From: Ligula intestinalis
Lineage: Eukaryota; Platyhelminthes; Cestoda; Diphyllobothriidea; Diphyllobothriidae
DNA length: 64,000 bases
Assembly: GCA_036362985.1 (NCBI GenBank)
Contig: JAYGXS010000004.1
Span: 5,962,670 to 6,026,669, forward strand
Reading direction: 5' to 3'
Shown: positions 1 to 11,884 of the stretch, piece after piece
Position numbering within the stretch: the first letter of the stretch is position 1
Layout of the letters: each line of letters starts with the position of its first letter
Notes under the pieces: model-generated
The model's database searches: none
What the model was told of the DNA's origin: nothing
Seen by the model: only the letters and a program-made list of their open reading frames with translations
Translations under genes and position numbers: made by a program

Positions 1-148
1 ACCCCCTTTTTATCAACCCAAACCCCAGGTCCCCATTCCCAAGACTAAGTTATTAGAACGATTATTAATTGATTGCTTGTCACCCTGTACCTTCCCCTTC
101 CATATAAATGTAATGGCCCGAAGAGAATTTATCGAAAGTATACGTATG

Positions 149-390
149 CTACTCTTTTTCTTCTTTTTTCGTTAAATTGATGTCAGGAAATATTTCACTG
201 AGAAAATTATCGAATTTTTGCAGTGTGCTCTTCTTGATGACAAAAAACATGTCGTCCACTCAACGATGCAAAAATAAGCGCTTGCGTTGGATGAAGGCGG
301 TGTTCTGTATCCGTTGCAGGACCAGTTCTGCCTCCAACCCCATGATCGGGGAACCTGTCTGATAACTGTTGATCTGTTCGTAGGTTGCTG
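149..390 (-). pseudogene. Penelope-like element reverse transcriptase fragment
   Basis: Reading the minus strand gives a stretch that aligns with the PLE reverse transcriptase palm. It has a Y-E-Q-I start, then G-S-P-I-M-G-L-E-A-E-L-V-L-Q-R (the GTPMGSP-like motif and helix), then V-D-D-M-F-F-V-I, the catalytic YVDD/YADD box. The residue before V-D-D is a stop codon (TGA) where the family has Tyr, so the copy is dead. It continues through an F-P-D-I motif and stops at about 149. The homology is lost below about 145, so only about 80 codons of RT survive. The open reading frame on the plus strand at 177-362 is a shadow of this. Family membership rests on the motif order; the exact PLE clade cannot be given. 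Confidence 0.8.
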
Positions 391-641
391 TTGCTACTGA
401 ATGAACAGGGTGATTTTAATTAAACAAAGGAAAAATTAAAATAATACCCTATTTCTCTGAGTCTCCTTTCGAGGAGTCGTGGCAGGTGAACTCCTAAAAA
501 GACGCCTTTACAACCGTTTGTTAAGAGACTTCTTATCAATGAGTGTTCGGGTATTATTTTCAACCAATTCCTGTCTTTTATGGGGAAGGTGACGGCATGC
601 TTCCGACTTAAACTACCTCAGTTTGTATCTAATTATTAAGT
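391..641. other. unassigned spacer between PLE remnants
   Basis: AT-rich sequence between the minus-strand RT remnant and the plus-strand GIY-YIG remnant. I see no gene; part of it may be older PLE sequence, but I could not align it. Confidence 0.4.
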
Positions 642-953
642 TGCTCCTGTGGAGCAGGTTATATTGGTCGCACAAGTTGGTGCCTATCCAAAAGAATAAA
701 GGATCACCTCCCGCATTGGCTAAGCAAAAATGATATTGATACCACCAGGGCCACCAGCAGCTCTATTCTAGCGCACACGGTGGATTCCATATATTGTGTG
801 GACCATAAGGAAGCCTTCGGGGTGATCTACAATATCCACCATACTTCCCGAAGTCACAGGGTCAACACACGTTAGCAATAGCAGAAGCCGGATTTGTATG
901 CGCAAAAGAACCTGCTGCAAGCTCTATACAAAGCATGGCCAACGGCAAACTAA
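642..953 (+). pseudogene. Penelope-like GIY-YIG endonuclease remnant (subfamily 1)
   Basis: Frame 642 reads C-S-C-G-A-G-Y-I-G-R-T, the second half of a GIY-YIG nuclease motif, then a basic helix (K-R-I-K-D-H-L-P-H-W-L), S-S-S-I-L-A-H, and H-K-E-A-F-G-V-I-Y. The same order occurs in the uninterrupted frame at 25026-25535 and in the remnant at 47805-47969, so these three form one subfamily. Two in-frame TAG codons (873-875 and 879-881) interrupt it, and it ends with TAA at 951. There is no start codon or RT upstream, so it is a 5'-truncated dead copy. GIY-YIG endonucleases fused to an RT are typical of PLEs and nick the target for insertion. Confidence 0.8.
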
Positions 954-2035
954 CTATCGTTTTTTTTGGAGCCCCCTCTCCCCAATTGCCGCTTAGGTAG
1001 AGGCTTGTTACTACCCGCACCCCCTCCCTTATTCCCTGGATTAATTTTCATGCAAAGTTAAACGTAGTGTACCTGTTATTTTAATTAAAGCTTTATTTTC
1101 TGTGTTGCAGCTTAGTAGCCATTAAGGAACAGATAAAAAAAGGATGTCCAACCATTCGTCTTCCAGTTCGGCCCACAAAGGCCCAAATTTTCGGCAGCAC
1201 AAAGCCGGAGGACGAAAAAAATAAATGGTATGGGCAGTACAAAGGGAAGGAAGTATGAATAAAGATAACAAAAGTATAAATAGCAGGAAGGATTAAGTAA
1301 ATTCCCTCTTTTTCGTAAACCACAAAGTGTACCATAATTTAAATTTTCACATATGCTTGTTTTGGGAAATCAATAAATTCTCAAGCTAACTTAAACTTAA
1401 CTCAAGCAACTAAAAAACAGCAACATGCAGAAAATATAACAGCCTTAACTTAAAGAATAATCCTTTATTAAAATAGAAATAGTCAAAATAAAAATGAACT
1501 GAAAACTATACGTATATATAAATTAATTAAACTAAATAGAATGACCCTACCTAATGTTTTGCGCATTTATACAGAAGGAATAAGTTGACCCCAGGTAATA
1601 TGAAATAGGTGACCTCCCAACCAACAATAAGTTTGCACAAATACCAAAAAACTCAAAAAACAACAAAGTTCGCGTATTTAAATTAGGGCAAATTCTGTTA
1701 CTCCTCATAAATTTTTAGACAATAAATAATGAAAGTAAAACGCTGTGTTTGTTTATTGCGCTTTACCTTATCACGAAACGATCAGGTTATGTGTACAATT
1801 GCTTGGACCTGAAATAGGATTCCACCCAGAATAATACCGAAGCACTTCCTCTGACATACGCTCTGGTACGTTAAACACAGATAAATCATACAAAAAATGT
1901 TGGCTTAGGTGCAGTGACTGAAAAACAAAAAAGCACCTCTAATTTCGTTCAACACCTGATAATCACACGAAAAATCGAAATTGTGAGTTCAAACGCAAAT
2001 ACGTGTCCTGGGAAGCAATAGAGACAACGCAGGTC
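954..2035. other. unassigned AT-rich DNA
   Basis: AT-rich sequence with no recognised gene. The minus-strand open frame at 1093-1335 shows no motif and looks like chance. Confidence 0.4.
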
Positions 2036-2039
2036 CTAA

Positions 2040-2989
2040 TCCTGCAGTTCTTCAAGTTTTCTGCAAAAAAACTTCATGTTTGAGCGAAAAATCTACGAGC
2101 AGGTACGAGGAACACCACTGGGTTCAAAGACTTGCGGGCTAACAGCCGAGCTGGTCCAACAATGGCTGCAGTCACCAGTTGCCCAACACTAGAGACAAAC
2201 ATAATAGGTGAGGTATGCAGACGACACCTTCGTACTCATCGAACAGGAACAGAGCGTCTTCTCGGACGTGATATTTACAATGACGGAGGAAGAAAACAGT
2301 CAAATGACCTTCCATGATGTCATAGTCTGGCGCTATGTTAGTGTTGACATAAAGGTAAAAGTGTTCAGGAATACAAGATGTACGATGTACTTACTGCACT
2401 TCAACATCCACCAACCAATCAACTGCAAGCGCAGTTGCGTCAGGATTCTCTATCGATGTGTTCCCATGCACTGGAATGAACCGCAAGGCAAGGTTGCTGT
2501 CCTATTTGACGGATATTAAATTAATATGACTATGTGCGCAAATTCATCGATAGAAGCATGCGCAAAGGAGATGGACAACCAAATCGCAGTGACCCCACTT
2601 TCTGGAAAGCAATCCTGTCCGTCATATACGCCTTTTAGGTCGTCGGCTGGTTTCTCGAAAAACTCTCATTGAAATAGGTAATCACAAGGGGTAACACAAT
2701 GAAACAAACAGACCCACTGCCACGAAAAAGAACTTTGAAATCACATATAACATTCAGTGCTGTAATGGACAAAGTATACACGTTGGATTACGAAATACGT
2801 CTCAAGATGTGAATTGCCGAACGCATGGCAGAAATGCAAAGATATGACGGCAAGTATGACGTTTCGGGTTCTGCGACGAAACCAGGCCACAAAGGCAAAT
2901 CTAAAAAGGCCGATAATAATCGCGTGAGCCGCCTGTTGCTTGGGTCATGGCTTACGGACGTCCAGTCTAATAAACTGCATTCCTACTAG
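2040..2989 (+). pseudogene. Penelope-like element: RT C-terminal part plus GIY-YIG domain
   Basis: This is the longest PLE coding remnant here. Around 2093 it reads Y-E-Q-V-R-G-T-P-L-G-S, then after three in-frame stops R-Y-A-D-D-T-F-V-L-I (2211-2240), F-T-M-T-E-E-E-N, K-V-F-R-N-T, and C-K-R-S-C-V-R-I-L-Y-R (thumb region). After a frameshift, D-P-T-F-W-K-A-I lies near 2595. The GIY-YIG part begins near 2745 (Q-C-C-N-G-Q-S-I-H-V-G), followed in another frame by R-M-A-E, K-P-G-H and N-R-V-S-R-L-L-L-G-S-W (2918-2950), matching the R-E-L-L-E-A-W segment of the subfamily 2 copies. At least three frameshifts and several stops make it a pseudogene. The order RT then GIY-YIG is diagnostic of PLEs. 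Confidence 0.85.
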
Positions 2990-3480
2990 TTGCTCAATTC
3001 CCGTTGGACCAAATAAATTTGCTACTATGGACGACAGATCTGAACATGTCCTCCAACACTACTAGCAGCAGTGATGAAATTTCAGCAGGTTATGCCAAGC
3101 AAACCGGTCAGAAAGCAATTGCCGCTTAAGAAGGAAGTATCTACGAAAGTTGGAACAGTTCAGTTGCATCGGTGTGACGTTGAATAACACTTAATTCCGT
3201 TCAATTCAGCAGTCTTCTGCGCCAGTTTTATCCGTTTTCGCGATTTGCTCTGATGATGGATGAGCGACGGAAGGATTCAGATCGGAGCTCATCCCAAAAA
3301 GAGTATAATGCATGACTCATGCAGAACCCGCGATTACAGCATGGCAGTAAGCCGCAGAGTTACGAGATATCCCTTCCATTTTCAGCCTTTATATTTTCGA
3401 TAAAATAAATAATCGATGAGAAAGAAGCAGAGGGGTGCACTGGATCACCCTATCTGCGCATGTCTCAGACTGTTTTCCTA
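2990..3480 (+). other. probable PLE C-terminal tail and start of 3' LTR-like region
   Basis: This follows the GIY-YIG remnant directly, so it is probably the decayed C-terminal tail and the beginning of the 3' end of the same copy. At 3250-3256 there is CTGATGA in the setting seen before HHR motifs elsewhere, but the downstream GAAA is replaced, so it is at best a dead motif. Confidence 0.4.
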
Positions 3481-3485
3481 TAACT

Positions 3486-3534
3486 TATGATTTAGGATTC
3501 CCGAGGGGATACGAAACATCAGGACAATGAAGCT
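3486..3534 (+). other. degenerate PLE-type hammerhead motif
   Basis: A stem II-like inverted repeat (GATTCCC/GGGATAC) leads into CGAAACATCAGGACAA, the same 3' half found in the PLE hammerheads (GAAACGTCAGGAC). The CUGAUGA half has decayed to TTATGAT, so activity is unlikely. Confidence 0.4.
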
Positions 3535-3577
3535 TTAATTCCAGTGATACATTCTTTTTTTGCACGTTTTGTATTAT

Positions 3578-3620
3578 TTTGAGCTTTCAAACTCTTAGAG
3601 GCGTCCATCGTCAGACATGA
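3578..3620 (-). ncRNA. hammerhead ribozyme motif in PLE LTR-like arm (minus)
   Basis: On the minus strand CUGACGA (3614-3608) and GAAAGCUC (3588-3581) are the two halves of the hammerhead core, separated by a weak stem II. After GAAA the four bases read with the last A are AGCU, a self-complementary tetranucleotide, then C at the expected cleavage position. A very short self-complementary stem III is the expected form for ribozymes acting as dimers, as described for PLE hammerheads. It lies head to head with the next motif. Confidence 0.55.
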
Positions 3621-3682
3621 GAAACAGCAACAAATTAAGGGCTAGTTATTGTGTATGTACACATAGTAACTGTTTTGGTTTA

Positions 3683-3726
3683 TTTTCTCTGACGATGGAC
3701 TCCTGTAAGAATTCGAAAGTTCAGAA
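3683..3726 (+). ncRNA. hammerhead ribozyme motif in PLE LTR-like arm (plus)
   Basis: CTGACGA at 3689-3695, stem II GGACTC/GAATTC around loop CTGTAA (one mismatch), then GAAAGTTC at 3715-3722. Stem III would be AGUU, which pairs with a second copy through G-U wobbles, followed by C. The AG after the cleavage position can pair with CT before CTGACGA as the base of stem I. Forms an outward-facing pair with 3578-3620. Confidence 0.6.
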
Positions 3727-4204
3727 AAATAAACAAAGTGATGTGGTGCTAGGTTCTTCTTCTTCCGCATCGACGCAAAGAACTGAAACGCAAAAGTTCT
3801 TTTTTATTCGTGAAAAATTGAAAAATATGTTATTCATGTTGACTCATTAAGTCAATAGTGTGCTTGAGAAATTGCCTTTCCTAAATACTGCAATCTATCT
3901 GGTGAACACAGCCCTCACCGGGGACTGTCTGATATCATATTATTTTGACGAAAAATACTCAAACCCCATGCGAATAACATCCTGTCGCCAGTAGTGGTGT
4001 CTAATGCCATTTGAATGAACCAGGAAACTCACTGGTTTTCTCGTATCAATCATCAAAATTACCTTCTTTGTAGAACATTAAAGTTCACCGCATGTGTTGG
4101 CCAGCCTCTAGCCCATCCGCTCGTTCTGCTCTCCCTCAGTTTTTCAGCGAAAATTTGGTCGCCTTCGGAATGTGGACTTTACAGTTATTTAGTATGAGTA
4201 ATGG

Positions 4205-4470
4205 AGCTTCAAAGAAAAAGAGAACCGTCACACTGCTATAAATACAACTAAAATCTCCTAAGAATAACCTCCCTGGAGGTAAATACTGGGAGGCTCCGGT
4301 TACTTGCTATTTCCGGCTGAGCAAGCACGCGTCCGGAAAGAGGAAATGGTAAAAAGCATTGTCCGCTGGTTAAGAGCGCAGTCACAGGTTTTCTTTGTCG
4401 GTACGTGTTCTTTTGTATGCAAAGTAGGATTACGGTGTTGTGGGCTGCAGCATACAATAGTTGGCTTAGG
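4205..4470 (+). repeat. dispersed repeat R4, copy 1
   Basis: Aligns along about 250 bp with 11222-11470 in the same orientation. Shared blocks include a TGCTATAAA block, a TACTGGG block followed by CCGGTTACTTGC, the segment ATCCGGAAAG or GTCCGGAAAG, and a CACAGCC/TCACAGG block near a GTCGGYACGTG. Divergence is considerable. No coding signal is visible and the class is unknown. Weaker similarity continues to about 4700, ending near GACGTTTTGAAAT, which resembles a PLE hammerhead 3' half on the minus strand. Confidence 0.6.
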
Positions 4471-4759
4471 TGAAGCATAAGTGACTACGGATTAATATAC
4501 ACCATGTTTTATTTTGCCATGCAGGATAATATATCTATATATTGCTATACAAAAATGGTTTGGAACGATGAATAGTAACATAAATAAAGCTTTAGGACTT
4601 AGAAATTAATCTTACTGGCAAGAGCAGAACTTAGGATATGGCGCAGAAGCTTGTGTGGTCCCTGGTTTAAGAACTGTATGGTCCGACGTTTTGAAATCCG
4701 CGACAGATCCAGCATTAGGCACACTAACAAAAACAGGCAATTCACACTCGGCGAAGCAG

Positions 4760-6355
4760 TGCTGACAGGAGACAGTCACCTAACTGCTGTATAAGCAGAA
4801 ACAAAAACGGCTCACGCCAATCAAGGAAAGTCGCTCGCCCGGTCCTCTAGATGACTCTGCATGTCTTTTGTCCTGACAGTTGGTCACTTGATTTCATTAT
4901 CTGACGCTCGAAGTGCCGTGAAAAGAGGACTGCTAAATGGTTGGTACTACCACACAATTTATTCTCACTCAACTTCAATAGGTGCCAAGCCAGACTAAAC
5001 ATAACCAAGACAGGAAATGCTTCTACAGTTTTCTACTGCTGCTTTCCAGCAGTGTAGCTGAGTGACATGAGCACCGTTTTTATTAGTCAGGCTTTTAGTT
5101 GGTCGTGAAGTTAAGTTCATGTTCCCTTGACCTCAACTGGGAGTTGAGACCTGGATCCATGCTATTCCGAATAAAGTAGACTATTGTGGCTCGGATCACA
5201 TCAACGGTTGCCACGGGTTGCAGTTTCCTACCTCTGATCACCAAAACTGTAACAGTTTTTCCTTATGTGTCGCGTATGTGAACTAGGATCCTACTATTAG
5301 AAGTATTATGCCAATGCCAAGAGTGCTTTGTCTATTACTCATGCATTATACTGTCAGTAATTAGTACACTGTAAAGCAGGCTTTTCACAGGTAGGAAATT
5401 TGACTTTTGTATGCAGTTATAGCATATATCAGGATAATATTAAGCTGAAGGGTTCAAGTAACGTGAACGCAATACATGCTGAAGAGCCATCATGCATTTA
5501 GGTCGTACAAAAGAGACATTTGCCACTTTTCGGGCTATTCTTGAGTGCCTACATTTCACAGCTGTCGAACTGTGTACACTTCAAATACTGAACTTATAGA
5601 TAATAATATGAGAATCGAGTGCCGCAGGAATAGTGTGATATAAGTGATAGCGGGAATACTACTAATTTTTTTATAGTCCAGAGGTAATTTTTACAATATT
5701 AGGTCTAACGAGCACGCTACTATATACATAAGAAGTCAGGTTCGGATACAGATGACAAGGAAGATGGCTTGACTTATGCCTATCAATATCCCGCAGCTAT
5801 ATCTAGGGTTGAGGAAGCCCCATTCCCGGATAGGGCATCTACGGTGTCGTCTGTCCGAGCCAACGGAGAATTATCTATCGTAGGTACTACGTGTAGCTTT
5901 CAGTAGACAACACAGGGCCCTAAGTTGCCTTCTTTCTGCATGAATAGCTCAAATTCTGTCACACCTTTATTTCGTGAGTTAGTGTCACTTACCGTTTTTG
6001 AGCTTACTTTAGAACTTATACCGTATACAGCAATTGTTTAGAATTTAGAGAACATCTCATGTTTAAATTTGGGCACAGCATTTTGCCGAATTATCTACAT
6101 ACTATTGCCTATATTAAAACATTATTTGAGTGGTAAGACTCAAACACAATACGAGCGATGTAGCCGCTTAAACACACTTAGTTAAACTTTGTGTTAGCCG
6201 AGGGTCGAGACTGGTTCGTAAGCAGCCGACAACTCCCAGTTTTGCACGCGAAAGTTTGGCCATCAACATTGACGATGACGAAACTCTAAGCAAAACAAGT
6301 TGTTGCAATGACTGGAACGTGAGTTAGATTTTATCAGATAGTCGACGGCCCGCAG
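4760..6355. other. unassigned AT-rich DNA
   Basis: No gene, RNA or recognisable mobile element seen. Confidence 0.4.
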
Positions 6356-6359
6356 TATC

Positions 6360-6680
6360 AAGCGCATGCTCTGTCTGTTACCTTGCCAAACCAGTACAGC
6401 TGGGAAAGTTATATTAGCTTCTGAATGGCCTTCACCCATTGGCAGGAAAAAACTAACTTTTGTGGATGGGCGCTCACTACTCGCAGTCGGATTTAAAGTC
6501 CACTCTATAAACCCGCCAGTCTCACTTGATGTTGTGAACGAAGCCAATTTTGTGCGGTTTCGTGCCGTAGGGCTGCAGCAGGTAACCATGTGGCGATCTC
6601 ACTGAGCACGGACGATTATGCGGGACTACTGACTGCTACGCGGCCCCACTGTCAGCCAGACGTGCACTCCCCAGGCAGAC
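6360..6680 (+). repeat. dispersed repeat R6, copy 1
   Basis: A more GC-rich island. The segment around 6490-6570 aligns with 18550-18640: both have a TTTRAAGT block, a CAGTCTCA block and then GTTGTGAACGAAGCCAATTT or its near copy. Open frames occur on both strands but neither shows a motif. Class unknown. Confidence 0.5.
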
Positions 6681-6689
6681 AGCTTCTCC

Positions 6690-7900
6690 TAACCTATCAT
6701 TTACTTACTCTGTACAGGAAAAGCTAGTCTTTCGACTGTGGATGCCCGCATTCTTTCCTTCCACTCCAATTCTCTGGGCCTTAAGGTCGTGGTGGCAAGG
6801 GTATACATTATTTATTTATTTATTTTTTAGAAAGGAGCCGGTGGAATTTAAAGTGATCTGTTTCTTACGGCTCTGATCATAAAGACCGCCAGTCTGTCTT
6901 AAGACAAAATTATGCGGAATTATTGAGTAGAAAAAGTACAATTTAGGCACAGCGCTAATCTGCGCTAACTAGGTTGCATTTTATTCCCTATGAAGAGTTG
7001 TCAATCAGGGCGAAGTGAAAGGCAGGGCCAGTTGCGGATGTGGAGAGTCCCGTTAACAGTTCATGTAATGCAGAGGAGATATAGAATTTTTATGCATACA
7101 ATTAAAGAGAAATTTGGGAATATGGACAGAGTAGATGTTAGGAGCCAGACCAAAATGACATGAGGTTCAAATCCATAAAATGGTTTCGATTAAATGTTGT
7201 GAACTGTACAGTTGATAAAGATAAGCGGTTAGCACCTGGACTTCAGTTTAATAACTCAGGTCGTCGTGCTCTTAATACAAATTTCCGGAAACATAACACA
7301 TTTCGTAATAAAAGGGCATGGTAACTAAAATTTAAAATGTTATAAGGATACGTATCATAAAATATAACGTAGTTTACACAGAATGTTAAACTGATGAGGT
7401 TAAAAACGCATGGTTATGTCGGTTTTGGGTTAACCAGCAGTAAAGTGGACATGGTAGAGTGAATATTTTGAAAATAAGAAGGGAAGAAGTGATTCGGGCC
7501 ATCATTGACCGGCACTGCAGAGGCTGGAGTGAATTTGTCGCCTTCATTTGTACTCTACCAGCCCTCACAGCTATCCGTATACTCTCCCCTGCAACTAATC
7601 GAGATGTAACGATAAGGATACGTTTCTGCGTGAGATAGTTTGCAATCGACACACGTTAATAAACTTCCACGGACCACTAACCGAAATCACTTTGCCTTCG
7701 ACCTCATTAATCTGGCAATGACGGCATCGGTAGCAGCTAGCAGTGTGGACTGAAAGAAAGGTCAAAAAAGATACTTAAACCACATGTATTCCTATGTCTC
7801 AGAAAAACGACGTCTTTTGTTCCCGTTTGTTGCGTAAAAGAAACTGCGCCGTGTGATTGCCTAAATGCATACGCAAATAACGTTTGCAGCCAAAACAAAC
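6690..7900. other. unassigned DNA
   Basis: No supported gene. A T-rich run with repeated ATTT near 6808-6830 is a simple repeat. Confidence 0.35.
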
Positions 7901-7904
7901 AAAA

Positions 7905-8070
7905 GTGAATTGGCTATTTCCTACCTATAAGCCTTCACCAGCCAGTCATATTTAGTCGCAATTAGTGCTACAACCGATGCTCAAATTCTCAGGTATTGTA
8001 TTAAAGTCACGTACCCTAACCGGTAAGGCATTGATTCGGGTAACTTTTTTTAACGAGTGCAAATAGCTCC
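7905..8070 (-). repeat. SINE-like repeat with hammerhead-like tail motif, copy 1
   Basis: On the minus strand the segment holds a decayed tRNA-like part (a box B-like GAATTTGAGC) followed by GACTGGCTGGTGAAGGC and GGAAATAGCC. CTGGTGA (7941-7935) and GAAA (7920-7917) are separated by 14 nt, the same spacing as in the better copy at 62811. The family tail GGTATGGCTGGCTGATGA is shared with copies near 11915, 19360 and 29655. One core base is changed (CUGGUGA). Confidence 0.5.
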
Positions 8071-8074
8071 CCAT

Positions 8075-10850
8075 CTTAACCGGTTAGACAACGAGCTCGT
8101 GGAAGTTATTTTAAATAAATGCCCCAACTACAATATTGTTTGACATTTCTTTAAAAATGATGACGCTTAGTACATCAGTCTTTGTTTAAGTTTCCTGAGT
8201 AAAACAGCAAATTATAGCATGTGCAAACAGTCGTGCAACATTCATGACGACATTTGACATGGTACTAAGGTTTATACTTGGTCTATTATTGTTAGCATTT
8301 GATGATACTCTATCCTAGAAAAACTTTTTTAGTTAGAAAATTCCCATTTAAGTAAGTTTTACGAAAATAAATTGGTATTAATTTTGGCGAACTTGTGAGC
8401 AGATTAATATGGAGGAAATTTCCTCGGCAATTATATATGACAGGACCAAACTGTAAATTAATGAGCATTATTTTATGGAGAAACTAAAAATTACTTGAAT
8501 AAGGATAAAACGTATCTCTTCCAGAAGTGGAAAATTTTGAACAAAATTTTTAAGCTGCAAATGAAGATGACGTGGAGAAATCACATTAAATTTAAGAAAA
8601 AAGGAACAATTTATTTTTAAAACTTATGTTTTCCTAATTTGTCAAGTGTTTTTTGTACACATTTAATGCATTCAATATCATTATCATATAACTACCGGAA
8701 ATTGTAATAGGCAGAGGAATTCCTCAGTTGAATATCAAATTAAAGCACTTTGAAAAGGGTGATATAAAATTTAAAAATTTTTTTTTATAAATTTTAGGAA
8801 AAGCAATATAAGTATTCTGTTGAAGAAATTATTATTCGCGACAATACGGGTTGCTGTTTTGAGGTTTTTCTAAATATGCTCAACAAAGTCAGTTTTATAA
8901 GAACAAATTTAAAAAACTCATTATTTTAGGTGTTTATTTTTGATACGTATTTAAGTTAAAATACAGATGTAAACGTCGAACAGAATCTCAATTGATTGAC
9001 GAAAGCACGAAGACACTGGAAAGGCTGGAAATAACGCCAGAATTGAAAGGACGATATTAACCTGTAGAATCAGGAGCCCGTTGCTCAGTGATAAAAATGT
9101 TAGATATCTGAGTAGTTCCTTGGTTGATGCGCTACGTGGGGTTGTGTTTGCCTGGCGGCCGATGAGTAATCAACCAGAAACGAGCACTTCACCTCCAATG
9201 TCGGCAAATACTATGAACCACTGTTGCAAACATAATCTGCGATTAATTGTGTAATTGTATTGTCCTTGCCGAAAATGGATGGTAGAAGAGACTTTTTGAG
9301 TCACCCAGGTACCGGCAAACAAAAAATCGCACATTCAGGAATGGGCATTAATGCTTCGTCCATATGCCCTTGTCACCCTGATCTGCGGCAGTCATTCATT
9401 AATGCCTCGATTCAGACGATGAAATTTCAGATAAATAAACGTCTCGTCTGACCTTTTGCTTTTCTATAACAAAAATAAAGGTCCACACTCAGTAGGTTTT
9501 CAGTTCCTCTGAACTGCTGTTATTGTCCTTAAAAATAGGTTTTCCTTATTTACATTATCTTCTCCGTTCTTGCTTGAGTTTTATGCAACCCATCTTGATT
9601 AAATTAATTGAAACTACTCATTTACCTTTTATAACCCACATTCGGACTTCTTACATGGCAAATTAGGTCAACAACAGTGGCCCAATGAGTTCTTATTACA
9701 CTCCTCAATTAATAAATTGTAATTCAAAAAACAAACAAAAATTCTACTCAAAGTCCGTTTTGGTAGGCTTTTTTAACCGGCACAAAGGTCTACCTACTCT
9801 ACACTATGGTAATTGCTGCATGCAAGATACTTAAGTTTGTAAATGTTTGATCATCACACAACTACCGTTGCTAATGCATTGCCGAAGAATTTGGAGTAAA
9901 AATGAATTGCATTGGGCACATTAAAATATTTAAAAAATATAAGTTATCAATTTTTTTAAAGAAAAATAGAAAATGCCCGCTAATCCGCATGTTCTGTAGA
10001 AGTAAAAATATATAGTTTACAACAATTACTTTTAATATTTCCCCTAGTGAAAACTTAACGTTACCACTTTTTGTATAAAAGAAAACTTTTCTTATCTCAA
10101 AACGTTTATGTATAAACATTGATGGACGACTATTTATCTAATATAACCCTTACATTCTAGCATAATTTTCAGCGTTTCCAGTGTTTTCATATGTTTATGC
10201 ATCGGCTTAGCTTCCTTTCGGCATTTACATCAAAACCTTTCAAAGGAGATTTACAAAAAGAGCATTATGAGAAACAAATGCCTTTTTGGATATTTGTTCT
10301 TATGAAGATGACCATATGGACCATATATACAAATACTTTAAAACAGCTAAACACATTATCGAGTTAATAATGTCTGCAACAGAATGCTGATATTGTTATT
10401 CCTTAGCTTAACAGGAAGAAAAACAACAAGACTTTCAACTCAATTTTCCAAAAATCTTATTTCTTTTCATTTTATTTAGATTTTTGGGTGGCAAAATGCC
10501 GTGCATGTAAGCTTTTTTTACAAATTTATGAATACATGTAAATAGGGTCTTTAACAAGTAGTTTTAAAATTAACCCGATAAAAATTGATTAAATTTTCTC
10601 GATAATGCAATAAATCATTGTTCTTTTTTATTCGATTATTTTCTTTCATAGATTTTACAACCAGTCTATGGTCTAATTTTGTGGATCTAAACAAAAGGTT
10701 GCCATATATAGGGCAAGAATTTGACGCAATTATTATTCTTCTATCTGCTTTGTTTCCATTTAACTAATGAACAGAAGGTGAAGGATACAAACGAGAATAC
10801 GTAAATAGTGTGCCTGAGCACTCTTTGGGAACTATTTTTGATAAATACTG
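8075..10850. other. unassigned AT-rich DNA
   Basis: Strongly AT-rich, with no open frame that looks coding on either strand and no repeat family recognised. Confidence 0.4.
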
Positions 10851-11221
10851 TAAGCTGTGGAGTGTAAGAAGCTCCTACGCATGACTTTCACTGATAATAT
10901 TATTTTGAGCCAAAGTCTAAAGCAAAATTTTAATAACATTCCTTTGCCACACATTTTGTCAAACTGCTCTCAACTGGATGACAGAACTCACATATTTGTC
11001 TGCACCAGGCATTCAACTGGTCAACTTCTTAGCTGTTGTTATTTGAACACTGACGTTAAGACGATCAAAGGCTTCCACATGAGCTACGAATCGTGTAAGA
11101 TAGGCCTTGGCAGGACAAACAACATGTTTGTTCTCCGTGATGCCGTTTTGCCCCTCCTCGGTTTTATTGCAGCCATAATTAAGTCGTCTTCACAATCATT
11201 TTTAGCCCGAGTAATAAAGGT

Positions 11222-11470
11222 TCAAAGATGAGATATGTCGCGGTGCTATAAAAACCTAATCTTAGTACCATGTTAACATCACAGAAGATAAGTACTGGGT
11301 GGTGCCGGTTACTTGCCCTTTCTCTGTGAGCCATTAGCAAATATATATCCGGAAAGTTGCCATAGTTTAAAGCACTGCTCACTGCTAAGGCCACAGCCAG
11401 AGAGTAACTTCGTCGGCAAGTGACCTTTAATGTGCAAAGCGGCTGTACGCTGTTGCAGGCCGGATTTGAA
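11222..11470 (+). repeat. dispersed repeat R4, copy 2
   Basis: Second copy of the R4 repeat, aligned with 4205-4470 (see that entry for the shared blocks). The open frame just upstream, 10857-11231, has no recognisable domain and overlaps the start of this repeat, so I do not call it a gene. Similarity to copy 1 may continue weakly to about 11760. Confidence 0.6.
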
Positions 11471-11699
11471 CATCGCCTTTAGGGGTATTGCAGGTCAGGA
11501 CAGCTTTTGCTCAACTAAGAACGGACAAACTTAGGCCTGTGAGAGCAGTTGCAATGCAGTATTATATATATAGCTACTTGTTAATATCCTGGAAAGTTAA
11601 AAAGCAAAGAAAATAGACCTGGAGTCCATTAAACTTTAGGCAACGGCATAACTTATTACACTTAGAAGAAAAAGCAGATGTGTTCACTGGGAAAAAAAT

Positions 11700-11768
11700 A
11701 CTTTGTTGCCTGACGTTTCAAAATACGGTGCGTATGCTTTCTTAGAGACAATAGCAAAAGTAGATTAG
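11700..11768 (-). other. degenerate PLE-type hammerhead motif
   Basis: The minus strand reads TTTTGAAACGTCAGGCAAC after a short imperfect stem. This matches the 3' half of the PLE hammerheads at 23848 and 20040, but the CUGAUGA half has become CTAAGAA. It suggests that the R4 repeat is linked to a PLE 3' end. Confidence 0.4.
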
Positions 11769-11884
11769 TTGCGCAATATTTGAAAGAAACAGTTACTATC
11801 CTTTGGTGTTCTTTTGACTATAAGCGCCTAAAACCAGTGCCTAGTGGTTTCGGCATATATTGTTTCAAGCAAAGAAAGGGAAGA

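Noticed and set aside
6263..6605. Overlapping frames on both strands at 6263-6589 (-) and 6366-6605 (+).
   Set aside because: Neither has a domain, and the block is shared with the R6 repeat at 18.6 kb, where the frames are not kept.
7386..7440. CTGATGAGG near 7391 as another hammerhead.
   Set aside because: No GAAA at a suitable distance and no stem II.
10857..11231. A 124-codon open frame on the plus strand.
   Set aside because: No recognisable domain, and it overlaps the start of repeat R4, whose other copy lacks the frame.
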